Shown: positions 1 through 9,147, numbered from the stretch's first letter. The stretch is 64,000 nucleotides of DNA from Streptomyces sp. 71268 (GCF_029392895.1 NZ_CP114200.1:5301001-5365000); one strand, 5' to 3'. The notes: generated by a model not told the origin, from the letters alone. Made by a program: numbers and translations.

Positions 1-795
1 GCCAGCGCCGACAACATGCTGCGCGTGCTGGCCGGCTCCGGGCTGACGGGTCATCACCAGGACGACGCGCCCCGGGTGCAGGACGCGTACTCCATCCGCT
101 GCGCGCCGCAGGTCGCCGGCGCCGGCCGGGACACCCTGGCGCACGCGCGCCTGGTGGCCGAGCGTGAACTGGCCGCCGCGGTGGACAACCCCGTGGTGCT
201 GCGCGAGGCCGACGGCACGGGCCGGGTCGAGTCCAACGGCAACTTCCACGGCGCGCCGGTCGGCTACGTCCTGGACTTCCTCGCCATCGCCGTCGCCGAC
301 CTCGGCTCCATCGCCGAACGGCGCACCGACCGACTCCTGGACAAGAACCGCTCGCACGGCCTGCCGCCGTTCCTCGCCGACGACGCGGGCGTGGACTCCG
401 GCCTGATGATCGCTCAGTACACGCAGGCCGCCCTGGTCAGCGAGTTGAAGCGGTTGGCGGTGCCGGCCTCGGTCGACTCCATCCCGTCCTCCGCGATGCA
501 GGAGGACCACGTCTCGATGGGCTGGTCGGCCGCGCGCAAGCTGCGTACGGCGGTGGACAACCTGACCCGGATCATCGCGGTCGAGCTGGTCACCGCGACC
601 CGCGCCATCGAACTGCGCGAGGGCATGACCCCGGCGCCGGCCACCCAGGCCGTGCTCGCCGCCGTGCGCGCGGCCGGTGTCGAGGGCCCCGGGGCGGACC
701 GTTTCCTCGCCCCTGACCTGGCCGCGGCCGAGGCGTTCGTGCGCTCGGGGGCGCTCATCGAGGCCGTGGAGCCGGTGACGGGCCCGCTGGCCTGA
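1..795 (+). CDS. hutH: Histidine ammonia-lyase, C-terminal part (truncated by window edge)
   Basis: HutH deaminates L-histidine to trans-urocanate, the first step of histidine utilisation, in the cytoplasm. The reading frame is open from base 1 and continues a gene that begins outside the window. Visible landmarks of the aromatic amino acid lyase family are SHGLPPFL, MIAQYTQAAL (the conserved Tyr of the catalytic loop) and SSAMQEDHVSMG with the conserved Glu. The Ala-Ser-Gly triad that forms the MIO cofactor lies upstream and is not seen. It ends at TGA 793-795. The remaining ~265 residues are about half of a normal 510-residue HutH. I am confident of the family; HAL is favoured over tyrosine or phenylalanine lyases by the QEDHVSMG block. 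Confidence 0.93.
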   Translation, partial: ASADNMLRVLAGSGLTGHHQDDAPRVQDAYSIRCAPQVAGAGRDTLAHARLVAERELAAAVDNPVVLREADGTGRVESNGNFHGAPVGYVLDFLAIAVADLGSIAERRTDRLLDKNRSHGLPPFLADDAGVDSGLMIAQYTQAALVSELKRLAVPASVDSIPSSAMQEDHVSMGWSAARKLRTAVDNLTRIIAVELVTATRAIELREGMTPAPATQAVLAAVRAAGVEGPGADRFLAPDLAAAEAFVRSGALIEAVEPVTGPLA

Positions 796-856
796 CCCCA
801 CGGGGGCGCGCCCCGAGACGGTCGGGCCCGGCGGACAGCCTGGCCCGACCGGGTGC

Positions 857-1141
857 TCAGTGGGCGCGCGAGCGGCGCAGCGAGACGGTGACCATCGCCG
901 CGCCGAGGCCGAGGAAGCCGACGCCGCCCACCACGTACGGGGTGGTGTCGATGCTGCCGGACTCGGCCAGCCGCGCCTGGCCGGCGGGGGCGTTCGGGCC
1001 CGCGGCGGGGACCGGTCGGGACGAGGGCTGACGGTTCTCGGGGCCGTCCTCCGTCGCCTTGGCGGAGGGCACGAACCACAGAGCACACAGCAACGCGCCG
1101 GCGGCAGCGGCGGTGAGCAGTGGTCGGCGTGCGGTGGTCAC
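857..1141 (-). CDS. Small secreted protein with LAxTG-like sorting signal
   Basis: A 94-residue protein starting at GTG 1141, chosen because a GGGGGAT purine run lies just upstream and a clean signal peptide follows. It has a hydrophobic N-terminus ending near PSAKA, a short Pro/Gly-rich middle, then LAESGS, a second hydrophobic span of about 20 residues and the basic tail LRRSRAH. This order (motif, membrane span, positive tail) is that of a sortase substrate; Streptomyces class E sortases prefer LAxTG, so LAESG is a variant with Ser for Thr. It is likely anchored to the wall or held in the membrane. It is convergent with hutH and divergent from the acidic protein at 1251. Function unknown. 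Confidence 0.7.
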   Translation of the reverse strand: MTTARRPLLTAAAAGALLCALWFVPSAKATEDGPENRQPSSRPVPAAGPNAPAGQARLAESGSIDTTPYVVGGVGFLGLGAAMVTVSLRRSRAH

Positions 1142-1237
1142 GTAGGAGATCCCCCTTGTGCTGGCGGCCAATTGGCCCTGTATCGGCCGATGGTAGTGAC
1201 CGCTGCGGGTCGCGCGGAAGGCTGGGCGCGGGCCGCC

Positions 1238-1243
1238 TACGCT
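1238..1243 (+). promoter_or_regulatory. -10 element of a leaderless promoter
   Basis: TACGCT fits TANNNT and ends 7 nt before the ATG at 1251. No Shine-Dalgarno sequence is present, so the transcript probably begins at or very near the start codon. Confidence 0.55.
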
Positions 1244-1250
1244 CCGGAAC

Positions 1251-1718
1251 ATGAGCACTCCGGAAACATCCACGTTCGTACGGCTTCGCGTGGAGCTCGT
1301 ACTCGACATCAACGACGCCGAACAACTCGCCGTCGCCGCGCGGGAACAGATCGACGGCGACGCGTTCATGCCCGAGGAGGAACGCGCGCACGCGCGGGTG
1401 GCCATCCGCGACGACCAGGCCGAGGCGCTCGCCTACCTCATCGATCCGTACGCCCTGGTCAAGGAGGTGCCCGGGATCGAGCTGGCCCAGGCGTCGTGGA
1501 GCAGCGAGCCCGTCGACTTCGACCCGGACGCCCAGGTGTGGGGCCTGGACGACGACGAGGACCTGTACGACGACGACCTGCCGGACGACCGTGACGATGA
1601 GGACGGCGCCGGCCACGACGTGGGGCTCGGCGGGCGGATCGACGCCGCGGCGGACGACCCCGACGCCACCTACGACCCGGCCGGCGGCTGGGCCGCCGGT
1701 GGCTACCGGCAGCCGTGA
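1251..1718 (+). CDS. Conserved acidic hypothetical protein
   Basis: A 155-residue cytoplasmic protein of unknown function. The first ~80 residues look folded (VRLRVELVLDINDAEQLA, then DAFMPEEERAHARVAI). The second half is strongly acidic, with repeated Asp/Glu around DDDEDLYDDDLPDDRDDED, and ends Gly/Ala-rich. The start ATG 1251 has no ribosome binding site but a TANNNT box 7 nt upstream, pointing to a leaderless mRNA. I know similar proteins as conserved hypotheticals in streptomycetes but know no function. Confidence 0.8.
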   Translation: MSTPETSTFVRLRVELVLDINDAEQLAVAAREQIDGDAFMPEEERAHARVAIRDDQAEALAYLIDPYALVKEVPGIELAQASWSSEPVDFDPDAQVWGLDDDEDLYDDDLPDDRDDEDGAGHDVGLGGRIDAAADDPDATYDPAGGWAAGGYRQP

Positions 1719-2098
1719 GGCGCCCGCCGCGCGCCGATCCGCCCCGCACCCGCGCCGGGCGGCGCGAACCCGGGCCCGCGCGCCGCGCGGCTGGGCGCTG
1801 CGCGGGAGGAGCGGGAGGATGCCGGCTGGGCAGGGCGGGAAGATGCTGGGTGGGCGAGGCGGGAGGGTAACGAAACCGATGCGGGAAGGGGGCGGCGGAC
1901 GCTGACCCGTACCACCGGAGCCCCGGTCAGGCATATGGTCTGACCGGGGTCTTTTGGTGAGTGGCCTTGCCCACAGTTTCACTGGTAGTGGAACGGGCCA
2001 AAAGGTGCACGCGTTCATATGCAGTGGCCGGTACGCGTGTCTGCCCGACCGTCCGGCTCGGGGATTGACGGGGTTCAGCAGTAATGGAGAAGCGTGTG
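1719..2098. other. Intergenic region with terminator
   Basis: 380 bases without a credible gene. It contains a purine-rich stretch (1800-1890), the Rho-independent terminator listed separately, and the leader of the L,D-transpeptidase gene. Confidence 0.6.
1921..1955 (+). terminator. Rho-independent terminator
   Basis: Arms CCCCGGTCAG (1921-1930) and CTGACCGGGG (1940-1949) pair perfectly over 10 bp around a 9-nt loop, followed by TCTTTT. A T-run is unusual at this GC content, so this is a strong call. It lies 200 nt past the acidic gene and 150 nt before the transpeptidase gene, so it could end the former or act as an attenuator for the latter. Confidence 0.75.
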
Positions 2099-3355
2099 AT
2101 GACGGACGGCAAGCGCCGCAAGGGCCTCGTGGCCGTGGCTGCGCTGCTCGGCGGCGTACTGACCCTCTCCGCCTGTGGCGGGGACGACGGTGGCGACGGC
2201 GGTGGCGACAAGGAGAAGCCGGGCAAGTCGCAGGCCCAGGTGGACAAGGCCGCGGCCAAGGACGCGTCCGACGCGCACATCAAGATCACGCCGAAGGACG
2301 GCGCCGACAACGCCGGCATCAACAGTGACGCCAAGGTCACCGTGAGTGGCGGCAAGCTGTCCGAGGTCAGCATGACCAGCGCCGCGGGGACCGAGGTCCC
2401 CGGCGTGATATCCCCGGACGGCACCTCCTGGAAGCCGAGCGGGCAGCTTGAGCGCTCGACCGTGTACAAGATCAAGGCGACCGCGCAGGACTCCGAGGGC
2501 CGCAAGGCCACGGAGAACACGTCCTTCACGACCGTCTCCCCGAGCAACAGCTTCATCGGGAACTTCACGCCCGAGGACGGCTCCACGGTCGGCGTCGGCA
2601 TGCCCGTGTCGATCAACTTCGACAAGCCCGTGACGAACAAGAAGGACGTGCAGTCCGCGATCAACGTCACGAGCACCAGTGGCCAGGAGATCGTCGGCCA
2701 CTGGTTCAGCGCCAACCGCCTCGACTTCCGGCCCAAGGAGTACTGGAAGGCCGGGTCGCAGGTGACGATGAAGATGAAGCTCGACGGCGTCGAGGCGTCC
2801 AACGGCGTCAAGGGCGTCCAGGACAAGACCGTCAGCTTCAAGATCGGCCGCTCGCAGGTCAGCACGGTGGACGCGAAGACCAAGCGGATGACCGTGGTGC
2901 GCGACGGCAAGAAGATCAAGGACATCCCGATCTCGGCGGGCAGCGCCGAGAACCCGACCTACAACGGCCAGATGGTGATCTCCGAGAAGTTCAAGGAGAC
3001 CCGGATGGACGGCTCGACGGTCGGCTTCACCGGCAAGGACGGCAAGGGCGAGTACGACATCAAGGACGTGCCGCACGCCATGCGGCTGTCCACGTCGGGC
3101 ACCTTCATCCACGGCAACTACTGGGGCTCCGACTCGATCTTCGGCGCCGCCAACACCAGCCACGGCTGCATCGGCCTGAACGACGCCAAGGGCGCGGGCG
3201 ACCCCTCGCAGGACGGCGCCTGGTTCTACGAGCAGACCATCCTCGGCGACGTCGTCGTGATGAAGAACTCCCCGGACAAGACCATCAAGCCGGACAACGG
3301 GCTCAACGGCTGGAACATGGACTGGAACGAGTGGGTCGCGGGCAGCGCCGTCTGA
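2099..3355 (+). CDS. L,D-transpeptidase (YkuD) lipoprotein with Ig-like domains
   Basis: Forms 3-3 crosslinks in peptidoglycan or attaches proteins to it, outside the membrane. I start it at ATG 2099 (418 aa) because GGAGA at 2086-2090 is 8 nt ahead; an in-frame ATG at 2084 has no such site. The N-terminus is a lipoprotein signal, LTLSAC with the acylated Cys at ~26, followed by a Gly/Asp linker. Two Ig-like domains (~60-270) precede the YkuD domain, which carries HGNYWG and the catalytic SHGCIGLN (Cys ~357). The Trp-rich tail NGLNGWNMDWNEW is usual for actinobacterial Ldt proteins. A 19-bp hairpin follows the gene. Confidence 0.93.
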   Translation: MTDGKRRKGLVAVAALLGGVLTLSACGGDDGGDGGGDKEKPGKSQAQVDKAAAKDASDAHIKITPKDGADNAGINSDAKVTVSGGKLSEVSMTSAAGTEVPGVISPDGTSWKPSGQLERSTVYKIKATAQDSEGRKATENTSFTTVSPSNSFIGNFTPEDGSTVGVGMPVSINFDKPVTNKKDVQSAINVTSTSGQEIVGHWFSANRLDFRPKEYWKAGSQVTMKMKLDGVEASNGVKGVQDKTVSFKIGRSQVSTVDAKTKRMTVVRDGKKIKDIPISAGSAENPTYNGQMVISEKFKETRMDGSTVGFTGKDGKGEYDIKDVPHAMRLSTSGTFIHGNYWGSDSIFGAANTSHGCIGLNDAKGAGDPSQDGAWFYEQTILGDVVVMKNSPDKTIKPDNGLNGWNMDWNEWVAGSAV

Positions 3356-3689
3356 CTCTCCCACCAGCCGGCTGAACCCCACCCGCTGAACTCCACCCGG
3401 GTCCGCGCCTCCGCGCGCTGACCCACCCGGGCCGACGGCCCGACCCCCTCCCCGCCGCCGGGCGGCGATCGGCTCCCCGCCGATCGCCGCCCGGCGGACG
3501 TCGTATCGCCCCCAGCGGCGCCGTCCCCCTCGGACGGGCCTGGCGGCCCTGGCGGTCGGGTGCCGGTGTGGTGGAGTGGGGCGCGTACGGGCGGGACGGT
3601 CGGGCGGCAGGAGCAGGCGGGCGGCAGGGGCGGGCCGGCGGTGTGGGTGGGCAAGCGGCAGAGGCGGGCAGGCGTGACGGCGGGAGGCT
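3356..3689. other. Intergenic region with hairpin
   Basis: 334 bases. It contains the 19-bp inverted repeat at 3455-3497 and a low-complexity G/C stretch before the DUF2786 gene; no gene seen. Confidence 0.6.
3455..3497 (+). terminator. Long GC hairpin after the L,D-transpeptidase gene
   Basis: Arms 3455-3473 and 3479-3497 are perfectly complementary over 19 bp with loop TCCCC. There is no T-run, which is common for streptomycete terminators. It lies 98 nt after the stop codon. Confidence 0.7.
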
Positions 3690-4991
3690 GTGGTGGGTGA
3701 GCGCGAGGAGACCGGCGCGCTGGTGGAGCGGGTGCTGCGGGAGGTGCTGGGCGTGCCGGCCGGCGCCGACGCGGACGCGGTGGACCTGGCGCTGGACGCC
3801 GGCGCGTCCGCCCTCGCCGCCGCGCCCGGCGGCGCCCCGGTGGTCAGCCGCGCGCTGCTGCGCGCCGCGCGTGCCAGCCTCGCCCGGTGCTGGGGGAGTG
3901 GCTGGGACCCGGCGGACGTGGTGCGGCTGCTACGCCGCGAACGCCCCGCCGACCGGGCCGGGTTGGTCCTCGACCTGATCGCCGAGGACACCCGCCGCCG
4001 CCCGCCCGCCGAACTGCCCGAGCGCTGGTCGGCCCAACTGCGGGCGCCGGAGGCCCGGGTGTGGTGGGACGGCGGCGCCGCCGGCTACCTGGACGCCCTG
4101 GCGCGCCGGGAGCGGGCCAGCCGCTTCGAGGTGGCGCACCGCGCCCTCGACGTGCTGCGGTTCGTCGGCCAGTTGCCGCCGCTGACCCCCGTCGGCCCGC
4201 CGCCCGGCCCGTACGCCGGCGCGCGCGGCGGCCCGCGCCCCACCGGCGGCGCTCCCGCGCGCGATGCCCAGCGGGGCGCCGACCCGCGCTTCCTGGAGCG
4301 GGTACGGGCGCTGCTGGCCAAGGCGGAGTCGACGGAGTTCCCCGAGGAGGCCGAGGCGCTCACGGCCAAGGCCCAGCAACTGATGGCCCGGCACAGCATC
4401 GACGAGGCCCTGCTCGCGGCCCGGGACCCGGCACGGCCGGGCGGCCCCGGGGCGCTGGACGACGACGGGCCGCGGGCGTGCCGGATCGGCGTGGAGGGCC
4501 CGTACGAGTCGGCCAAGGCGCTGTTGCTCGACGCGGTGGCCGAGGCTAACCGCTGCCAGGCCGTGTGGTCCGCCGAGTTCGCCTTCTCCACGGTCGTGGG
4601 CTACCCCGCGGACCTGGAACTCGTGGAGTTGCTGCACACCTCGCTGCTGGTGCAGGCGACGACCGCGATGCGACGGGCCGGCGACCGCCACCACGCCGGC
4701 GGCCGGGCCCGCCGCACCCGTGACTTCCGCGAGTCGTTCCTGATCGCCTACGCGGGCCGCATCCGCGAACGGCTGGCGGGCGCCGCCCGGCAGGCCGAGC
4801 GGGAGGCGGCGCACGAGGCGGCGCGGGAGCGGACGGCCGACCCGCTGCCGGTGCTCGCGGCGCGCGAGGTGAGCGTGGGCGACGCGGCCGAGCGGATGTT
4901 CCCGCGGACCGTCTCGCACCGGCTCAGGGGGCGCGACGCGCACGGCTGGGCCTCGGGCCTCGCGGCGGCCGACGAGGCGCGGCTGCGCTAG
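3690..4991 (+). CDS. DUF2786 domain protein
   Basis: A 433-residue protein of unknown function. The DUF2786 signature is visible around residue 205-245 (RVRALLAKAESTEFPEEAEA followed by AKAQQLMARHSIDEALLAAR). The N-terminal ~180 residues are helical and Ala/Arg-rich; the C-terminal half includes a possible metal-binding or nuclease-like region (RAGDRHHAGGRARRTRDFRE). GTG 3690 abuts GGGAGG at 3682-3687; the second GTG at 3693 has better spacing and may be the true start. DUF2786 proteins are common in actinobacteria and some phages; no reaction is established to my knowledge. Confidence 0.85.
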   Translation: MVGEREETGALVERVLREVLGVPAGADADAVDLALDAGASALAAAPGGAPVVSRALLRAARASLARCWGSGWDPADVVRLLRRERPADRAGLVLDLIAEDTRRRPPAELPERWSAQLRAPEARVWWDGGAAGYLDALARRERASRFEVAHRALDVLRFVGQLPPLTPVGPPPGPYAGARGGPRPTGGAPARDAQRGADPRFLERVRALLAKAESTEFPEEAEALTAKAQQLMARHSIDEALLAARDPARPGGPGALDDDGPRACRIGVEGPYESAKALLLDAVAEANRCQAVWSAEFAFSTVVGYPADLELVELLHTSLLVQATTAMRRAGDRHHAGGRARRTRDFRESFLIAYAGRIRERLAGAARQAEREAAHEAARERTADPLPVLAAREVSVGDAAERMFPRTVSHRLRGRDAHGWASGLAAADEARLR

Positions 4992-5095
4992 CCGCCCCGC
5001 CGGCCGCGCTCCCGCTCAAGGGAAAGTACCCGCCCCGGGAAAGCACTGGTCCCGGGGGAGCGCTGGCCACGAGGATGACCGGGCCAGCGGCTGAC

Positions 5096-5515
5096 TCAGA
5101 GGTCGAGGATCTTCGGGTCGGCGCCGAGGTCGCGCAGGCAGCCGCGCGGGTCGGCCACCATGCGGCGCTCGGCGAGGTCGAGCATGCCGACCACGCTGCG
5201 CAGTTCGGCGGCGACCGCGCCGTCCCGCTTGGTGATGGTCTGCTCGATGCCGAACGTCTTCCGCTCGCCCCACACGACCGCGCAGCTCACCTCGACCTCG
5301 TCGCCGGCGCGCAGTTCGCGCAGGTACTTGATGTTGGTCTCCAGGTTGACCGGCCCCACGCCCGCCTTGAGCAGCGCCGCCTGCGTCAGCCCCGCGGCCT
5401 GGAACAGGCCCCACCGGGCGTGCTCCGCGTACTGGATGTACACGCTCATGTTGAGGTGTCCCTGCGAGTCCGTCTCATAGCCACGTACGGTGATCGGCAC
5501 GGTGATCGGCTGCAT
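5096..5515 (-). CDS. Acyl-CoA thioesterase, 4HBT/hotdog family
   Basis: A 139-residue single hotdog domain that probably hydrolyses acyl-CoA thioesters in the cytosol. The motif TDSQGHLNMSVYIQYAEHAR is the 4-hydroxybenzoyl-CoA thioesterase pattern (Asp, His-x-Asn, Tyr, Glu), followed by FGIEQTITKRDGAVAAEL strands. I start at ATG 5515 because GAGGGG sits 4 nt upstream and the family begins here. It is transcribed alone, 210 nt downstream of the DUF2079 gene on the same strand. Substrate unknown; FadM/YbgC-like enzymes are the closest I recall. Confidence 0.88.
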   Translation of the reverse strand: MQPITVPITVRGYETDSQGHLNMSVYIQYAEHARWGLFQAAGLTQAALLKAGVGPVNLETNIKYLRELRAGDEVEVSCAVVWGERKTFGIEQTITKRDGAVAAELRSVVGMLDLAERRMVADPRGCLRDLGADPKILDL

Positions 5516-5725
5516 GGGACCCCTCGTTCGGTTCTCGTCTGCCGGGCCGTGGCGGCCCGTTCTGCCAGACCTGCGTGGTCGGTTGACCACCCGTGACTAT
5601 CGCCGGTGCCGGGTCGCCAGGCAAACGCCGGACGGTGTGGCCCTGCGCACAGCCACCGGGCCGCGCGCCCCGTACGCCCCGCCCCGCACGCCCCCGGCGC
5701 CGCCGCCCCGGGCACCGTCCGGCCG

Positions 5726-7228
5726 CTATGCCGTGGCCTGGCCCGCGCCGCCGACCCGGGCCAGCAGTTCGACACCGCCCGCGCTGCCGACGTGCGCGTA
5801 CCGCGCGGTGGGGTGCAGTTGGCGGGCGTAGTCGACGAGTTGGTCCGGGGTGCGGCCGTTCGGCTCGTGCAGGGCGATGTAGTCCGGCAGCACGCCTCGG
5901 GTGTCGCCGATCCACAGCACCCGGCAGCGCTGCGTGAGGCGGCTGATCGGCCCTATGTTGGCCTCCACCGTGGCATCGTCGGGGACGCGGTCGAGCAGCT
6001 GCTCCGCCTCGTTGACCCAGGCCGGCTTGCGGTAGGTGTCCGCCTCGGTGAGCCCGGCCATCGGCAGCGCCGTGCACAGCGCCAGGCCCGCGGCGGCGGC
6101 CGCGGCCGGCAACTGGTCGGCGTAGCCGCGCAGCCAGCCGCGCCGGCTGCGCCGCGAGCGGTGGACCGCGTCCACGAGGGCGAGGAAGACCACCGGCATC
6201 AGCACGGCGCTGTAGTGCCAGTCGGTGCCCCAGTAGTGCTCCTCGTGCGAGACGAACCGCCACCCCAGCGTCGGCAGCGCCACGAGCAGCAGCGGCGAGC
6301 GCAGCGCGAGCAGCCCGGTGGTGGGCACCAGGACCCAGGCCAACGTGCGCAGCGCCGTCTCCAGCGGGATGGTGGGGGCCGGGCCGCCGCCCTCGGCGTC
6401 GATCTTGTTCCAGTAGTCGTACGAGCCGCTGGTGTTGAACTCCGGGATCACCACGCCGAGCGCGAACGCCGAGGCCAGTACGCCGAATCCGATCAGGCCC
6501 AGGGCCAGCGGCGTCACCTTCTCATGCGCGCGGCGCCCGCGCAGGAACAGCACCACGCCGATCGCCGCGACGGTGGCCCCGAGGTCCTCCTTGACCAGCA
6601 CCAGCGGCGCCGCCCAGCACGCCGCCGCCAGCCAGCGCTCGCGCAGCAGCGCCTCAAGGGCGAAGGCGATCAGCGGGACGGCGAAGCAGATCTCGTGGAA
6701 GTCGAAGTCCACGGCCCGCTGCACGCCCCACGAGACGCCGTACGCGACGCCGACGGCCAGGCCACGGCGGCGGCCGAGCAGGCGCGCCGCGACCCGGGTG
6801 ACCGGCACGACCGAGACGGCGAACAGCACGGCCTGCGCCACCAGCAGCGTCACCGGGCTGGGGAAGACCCGGTAGAACGGCGCGAGCAGCGCGGTGACCG
6901 GGCTGAAGTGGTCGCCGAGCACGTTGGTGCCCGGCCCCTTGAGGTCGACGATGGGCGCCTGGAGGTGCGCGTAGGAGCGCACCGCCTGCTCGAATATCCC
7001 CAGGTCCCAGGACATCGACGCGAACCGGCGGTACCGGGTGACCGACAGCGTCGCGTACGCCACGAACAGCGCGGCGGCCAGCCAGTACGGGTCGAACCTG
7101 GCCTCCCCCAGCCGCCGCGCGAAGCGCCGGAGTCGGTGCCCGGTGGGCTGCGCGTCGGCGGCGTCGTCGGGGGAGCCGTCGGGCACCGCCGACTCGGCTG
7201 AGGCGGCGACGGAGGGGGCCGAATCCAT
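5726..7228 (-). CDS. DUF2079 polytopic membrane protein
   Basis: A 500-residue integral membrane protein. After a ~45-residue hydrophilic N-terminus it carries about 10 membrane spans; SWDLGIFEQAVRSYAHLQAP and FDFHEICFAVPLIAFALEAL are typical of DUF2079, which resembles GT-C glycosyltransferases. The LVKEDLG acidic loop and SHEEHYWGTDWHYSA are conserved-looking and could form the catalytic face. ATG 7228 has AAAGGA 7 nt upstream; the open frame further upstream lacks coding character. Role is inferred only: transfer of a lipid-linked sugar outside the membrane, or transport. Confidence 0.85.
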   Translation of the reverse strand: MDSAPSVAASAESAVPDGSPDDAADAQPTGHRLRRFARRLGEARFDPYWLAAALFVAYATLSVTRYRRFASMSWDLGIFEQAVRSYAHLQAPIVDLKGPGTNVLGDHFSPVTALLAPFYRVFPSPVTLLVAQAVLFAVSVVPVTRVAARLLGRRRGLAVGVAYGVSWGVQRAVDFDFHEICFAVPLIAFALEALLRERWLAAACWAAPLVLVKEDLGATVAAIGVVLFLRGRRAHEKVTPLALGLIGFGVLASAFALGVVIPEFNTSGSYDYWNKIDAEGGGPAPTIPLETALRTLAWVLVPTTGLLALRSPLLLVALPTLGWRFVSHEEHYWGTDWHYSAVLMPVVFLALVDAVHRSRRSRRGWLRGYADQLPAAAAAAGLALCTALPMAGLTEADTYRKPAWVNEAEQLLDRVPDDATVEANIGPISRLTQRCRVLWIGDTRGVLPDYIALHEPNGRTPDQLVDYARQLHPTARYAHVGSAGGVELLARVGGAGQATA

Positions 7229-7494
7229 GGTGCGGTCCTTTGGCTGCGAGCGGCGGTGACGGTGCGCGGCGCGGTGCGCGGTGCCCGCGCGCGGGGACGA
7301 AGGAGCCCACCCCCGCCGCAAAGATACGCGAATCGGACCCGCTCCCAGCAGGGGTGTCACCGGCCCGGACCGAGGTCCGGACGGCGGGTCCGCGCCGATC
7401 GCGTCGCCCCGGCCACCTCGCGCCGCGCCAGCCCGTACCGTGATGCCGCCCACGGCACACCCACGCCCCACGCCTGACGAACGGACAGCACCCC

Positions 7495-8223
7495 GTGATA
7501 CGCGCCCGCCGCACCGCCCTGCCCGCCGCGGCCCTCGCCGCGCTGCTCGCGCTCACCGGCTGCTCGCCCGACCAGGACGGGTCGGACAAGGGCGGGTCGC
7601 CGAGCGGCGGGCCCGCGCCGAGCGCTGGCACGGCCAGCGCGCTGCGGGCCCTGGACGACCTGGCGGTCAAGGGGCGCGCGCCCAGGACCGGGTACGAGCG
7701 CGGCCAGTTCGGCCGGGCGTGGACCGACACCGACCGCAACGGCTGCGGCACCCGCGACGACATCCTCCGGCGCGACCTGAAGGACGTGCGGTTCCGCGAC
7801 GGCAAGTGCGTCGTCGTCGCCGGCACCCTGGCCGACGACCCGTACACCGGCCGCGACATCGCCTACCGGCGCGGCCGCAGCAAGGTGGACATCGACCACG
7901 TCGTCGCGCTCTCCGACGCCTGGCAGAAGGGCGCCGGCCGGTGGCCGCGCGGCAAGCGGATCGCCTTCGCCAACGACCCGCTCAACCTGATCGCGGTCGA
8001 GGCGTCGGCCAACCGCCGCAAGAGCGACGGCGACGCCGCGACCTGGCTGCCGGCCAACACCGGCTACCGCTGCCCGTACGTGGCGCGGCAGGTCGCGGTG
8101 AAGAAGAAGTACGGGGTGTGGGTCACGCGCGCCGAGAAGGACGCGATGGCCCGGGTGCTGCGCGGCTGCCCGACGACGGCCCTGCCGGTGGGCACCGCCC
8201 CCACCGACGCGCCGGGCCGCTGA
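7495..8223 (+). CDS. Secreted HNH nuclease-like lipoprotein (DUF1524 type)
   Basis: A 242-residue secreted protein. The signal ends in the lipobox LTGC (Cys ~23), followed by a Gly/Ser linker. The catalytic part has VDIDHVVALSDAW (the DH/HV pair of the betabeta-alpha-metal fold), then FANDPLNLIAVEASANRRKSD, the DUF1524/GmrSD-C pattern with Asn and Arg-Lys-x-Asp. Two Cys pairs suggest disulphides outside the cell. Such proteins are frequent in Streptomyces and are presumed secreted nucleases for nutrient DNA or competition. The gene stands alone and is followed by a 12-bp hairpin. Confidence 0.9.
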   Translation: MIRARRTALPAAALAALLALTGCSPDQDGSDKGGSPSGGPAPSAGTASALRALDDLAVKGRAPRTGYERGQFGRAWTDTDRNGCGTRDDILRRDLKDVRFRDGKCVVVAGTLADDPYTGRDIAYRRGRSKVDIDHVVALSDAWQKGAGRWPRGKRIAFANDPLNLIAVEASANRRKSDGDAATWLPANTGYRCPYVARQVAVKKKYGVWVTRAEKDAMARVLRGCPTTALPVGTAPTDAPGR

Positions 8224-8267
8224 GCCGGCGGGCCGGGGCGGACGCGCCGAGCCGCTGGGCCGACGCG

Positions 8268-8293
8268 CCGCCCCGGCGGGCCCGCCGGGGCGG
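8268..8293 (+). terminator. GC hairpin after the HNH lipoprotein gene
   Basis: CCGCCCCGGCGG and CCGCCGGGGCGG pair over 12 bp with a 2-nt spacer, 45 nt after the stop codon. No T-run. Confidence 0.55.
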
Positions 8294-8502
8294 GGCGAAG
8301 GGCGGGCGCGCGGGCGGTGATCCGTCCGCTAATTCGCCCGTACGTCCCGCTCGCGCATCCCAACCGAACACGAATCGTTGGTCGAACCAGTGGCTACCGC
8401 CGCTGCGACTCCTTACCATCGATCAACGCCAGGTCGATGCGCACACCCCTGGAGGGGTTCCGCCCGCCCCTCCTCAGGTCTTGAACCTTGCCGGGAGGCT
8501 CC

Positions 8503-9147
8503 ATGCTGCGTTCGCTTCGAAGCCCCAGGACCGCGCGGAGCCGTAGGCCCGCGCTCGCCGTCTCCGCCGTGGCACTGCTCGGCACGGTGCCGCTGCTCAC
8601 CGGCTGCGGAAGCGAGGCGCACCCCGGGGCGGCGGCCGTGGTGGACGGTGACCGGATCACCGTCTCGCAGCTCCAGTCGCAGGTCAGGGACGTACGGGAC
8701 GCCCAGCGTGACTCCCCGCAGGGCACCGAGCTGATCGCGCGCTCGGGGCAGCTCAGCCGGGACACGCTGATCCGCATGATCCACACCAGGGTGGTGGAGC
8801 GCGCCGCCAAGGACAACGGCATCAAGGTCACGCCGCGCGAGGTGCAGCAGGAGGTCAAGCGGGCCGAGAACCGGCCGGGCGGCGCCAAGGCGCTGCGCGC
8901 CGTCTTCCTTGAGCAGGGCATCGCGCCGCAGCAGATCAACGCCACGATGCGGGTCGAGCTGCTGCGCATGAAGCTGATCCAGCAACTCGGTGAGGGCCCC
9001 GCCGTGACCGCGTTCCAGTCCACCTCCAAGCGCCTTGGCATCGACGTGAACCCGCGTTACGGCAGTTGGGACAGCCTGCAGGGCCGGGCCGTGCCGACCA
9101 AGGAGCCGTGGATCAAGGTCAACGAGCCGGAGCGGCGCCCGGCGTAG
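8503..9147 (+). CDS. SurA N-terminal domain lipoprotein
   Basis: A 214-residue exported protein. The N-terminus is Arg-rich, then hydrophobic, ending with lipobox LTGC (Cys ~32). It continues with AAVVDGDRITVSQLQSQVRD, the SurA/trigger-factor-like chaperone N-domain, and a helical region with QQEVKRAENRPGG. No parvulin prolyl-isomerase domain follows, so it is likely a chaperone or scaffold at the outer face of the membrane. ATG 8503 was chosen over 8488 because GGGAGG precedes it at proper spacing. The next gene is mazG, only 31 nt away, as I remember for Streptomyces. Confidence 0.87.
   Translation: MLRSLRSPRTARSRRPALAVSAVALLGTVPLLTGCGSEAHPGAAAVVDGDRITVSQLQSQVRDVRDAQRDSPQGTELIARSGQLSRDTLIRMIHTRVVERAAKDNGIKVTPREVQQEVKRAENRPGGAKALRAVFLEQGIAPQQINATMRVELLRMKLIQQLGEGPAVTAFQSTSKRLGIDVNPRYGSWDSLQGRAVPTKEPWIKVNEPERRPA

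Noticed and set aside
414..3991. Long minus-strand open frames antisense to hutH, the acidic protein and the L,D-transpeptidase
   Set aside because: No start context, no family resemblance, and low-complexity Arg/Pro/Ala composition; the plus-strand genes are convincing.
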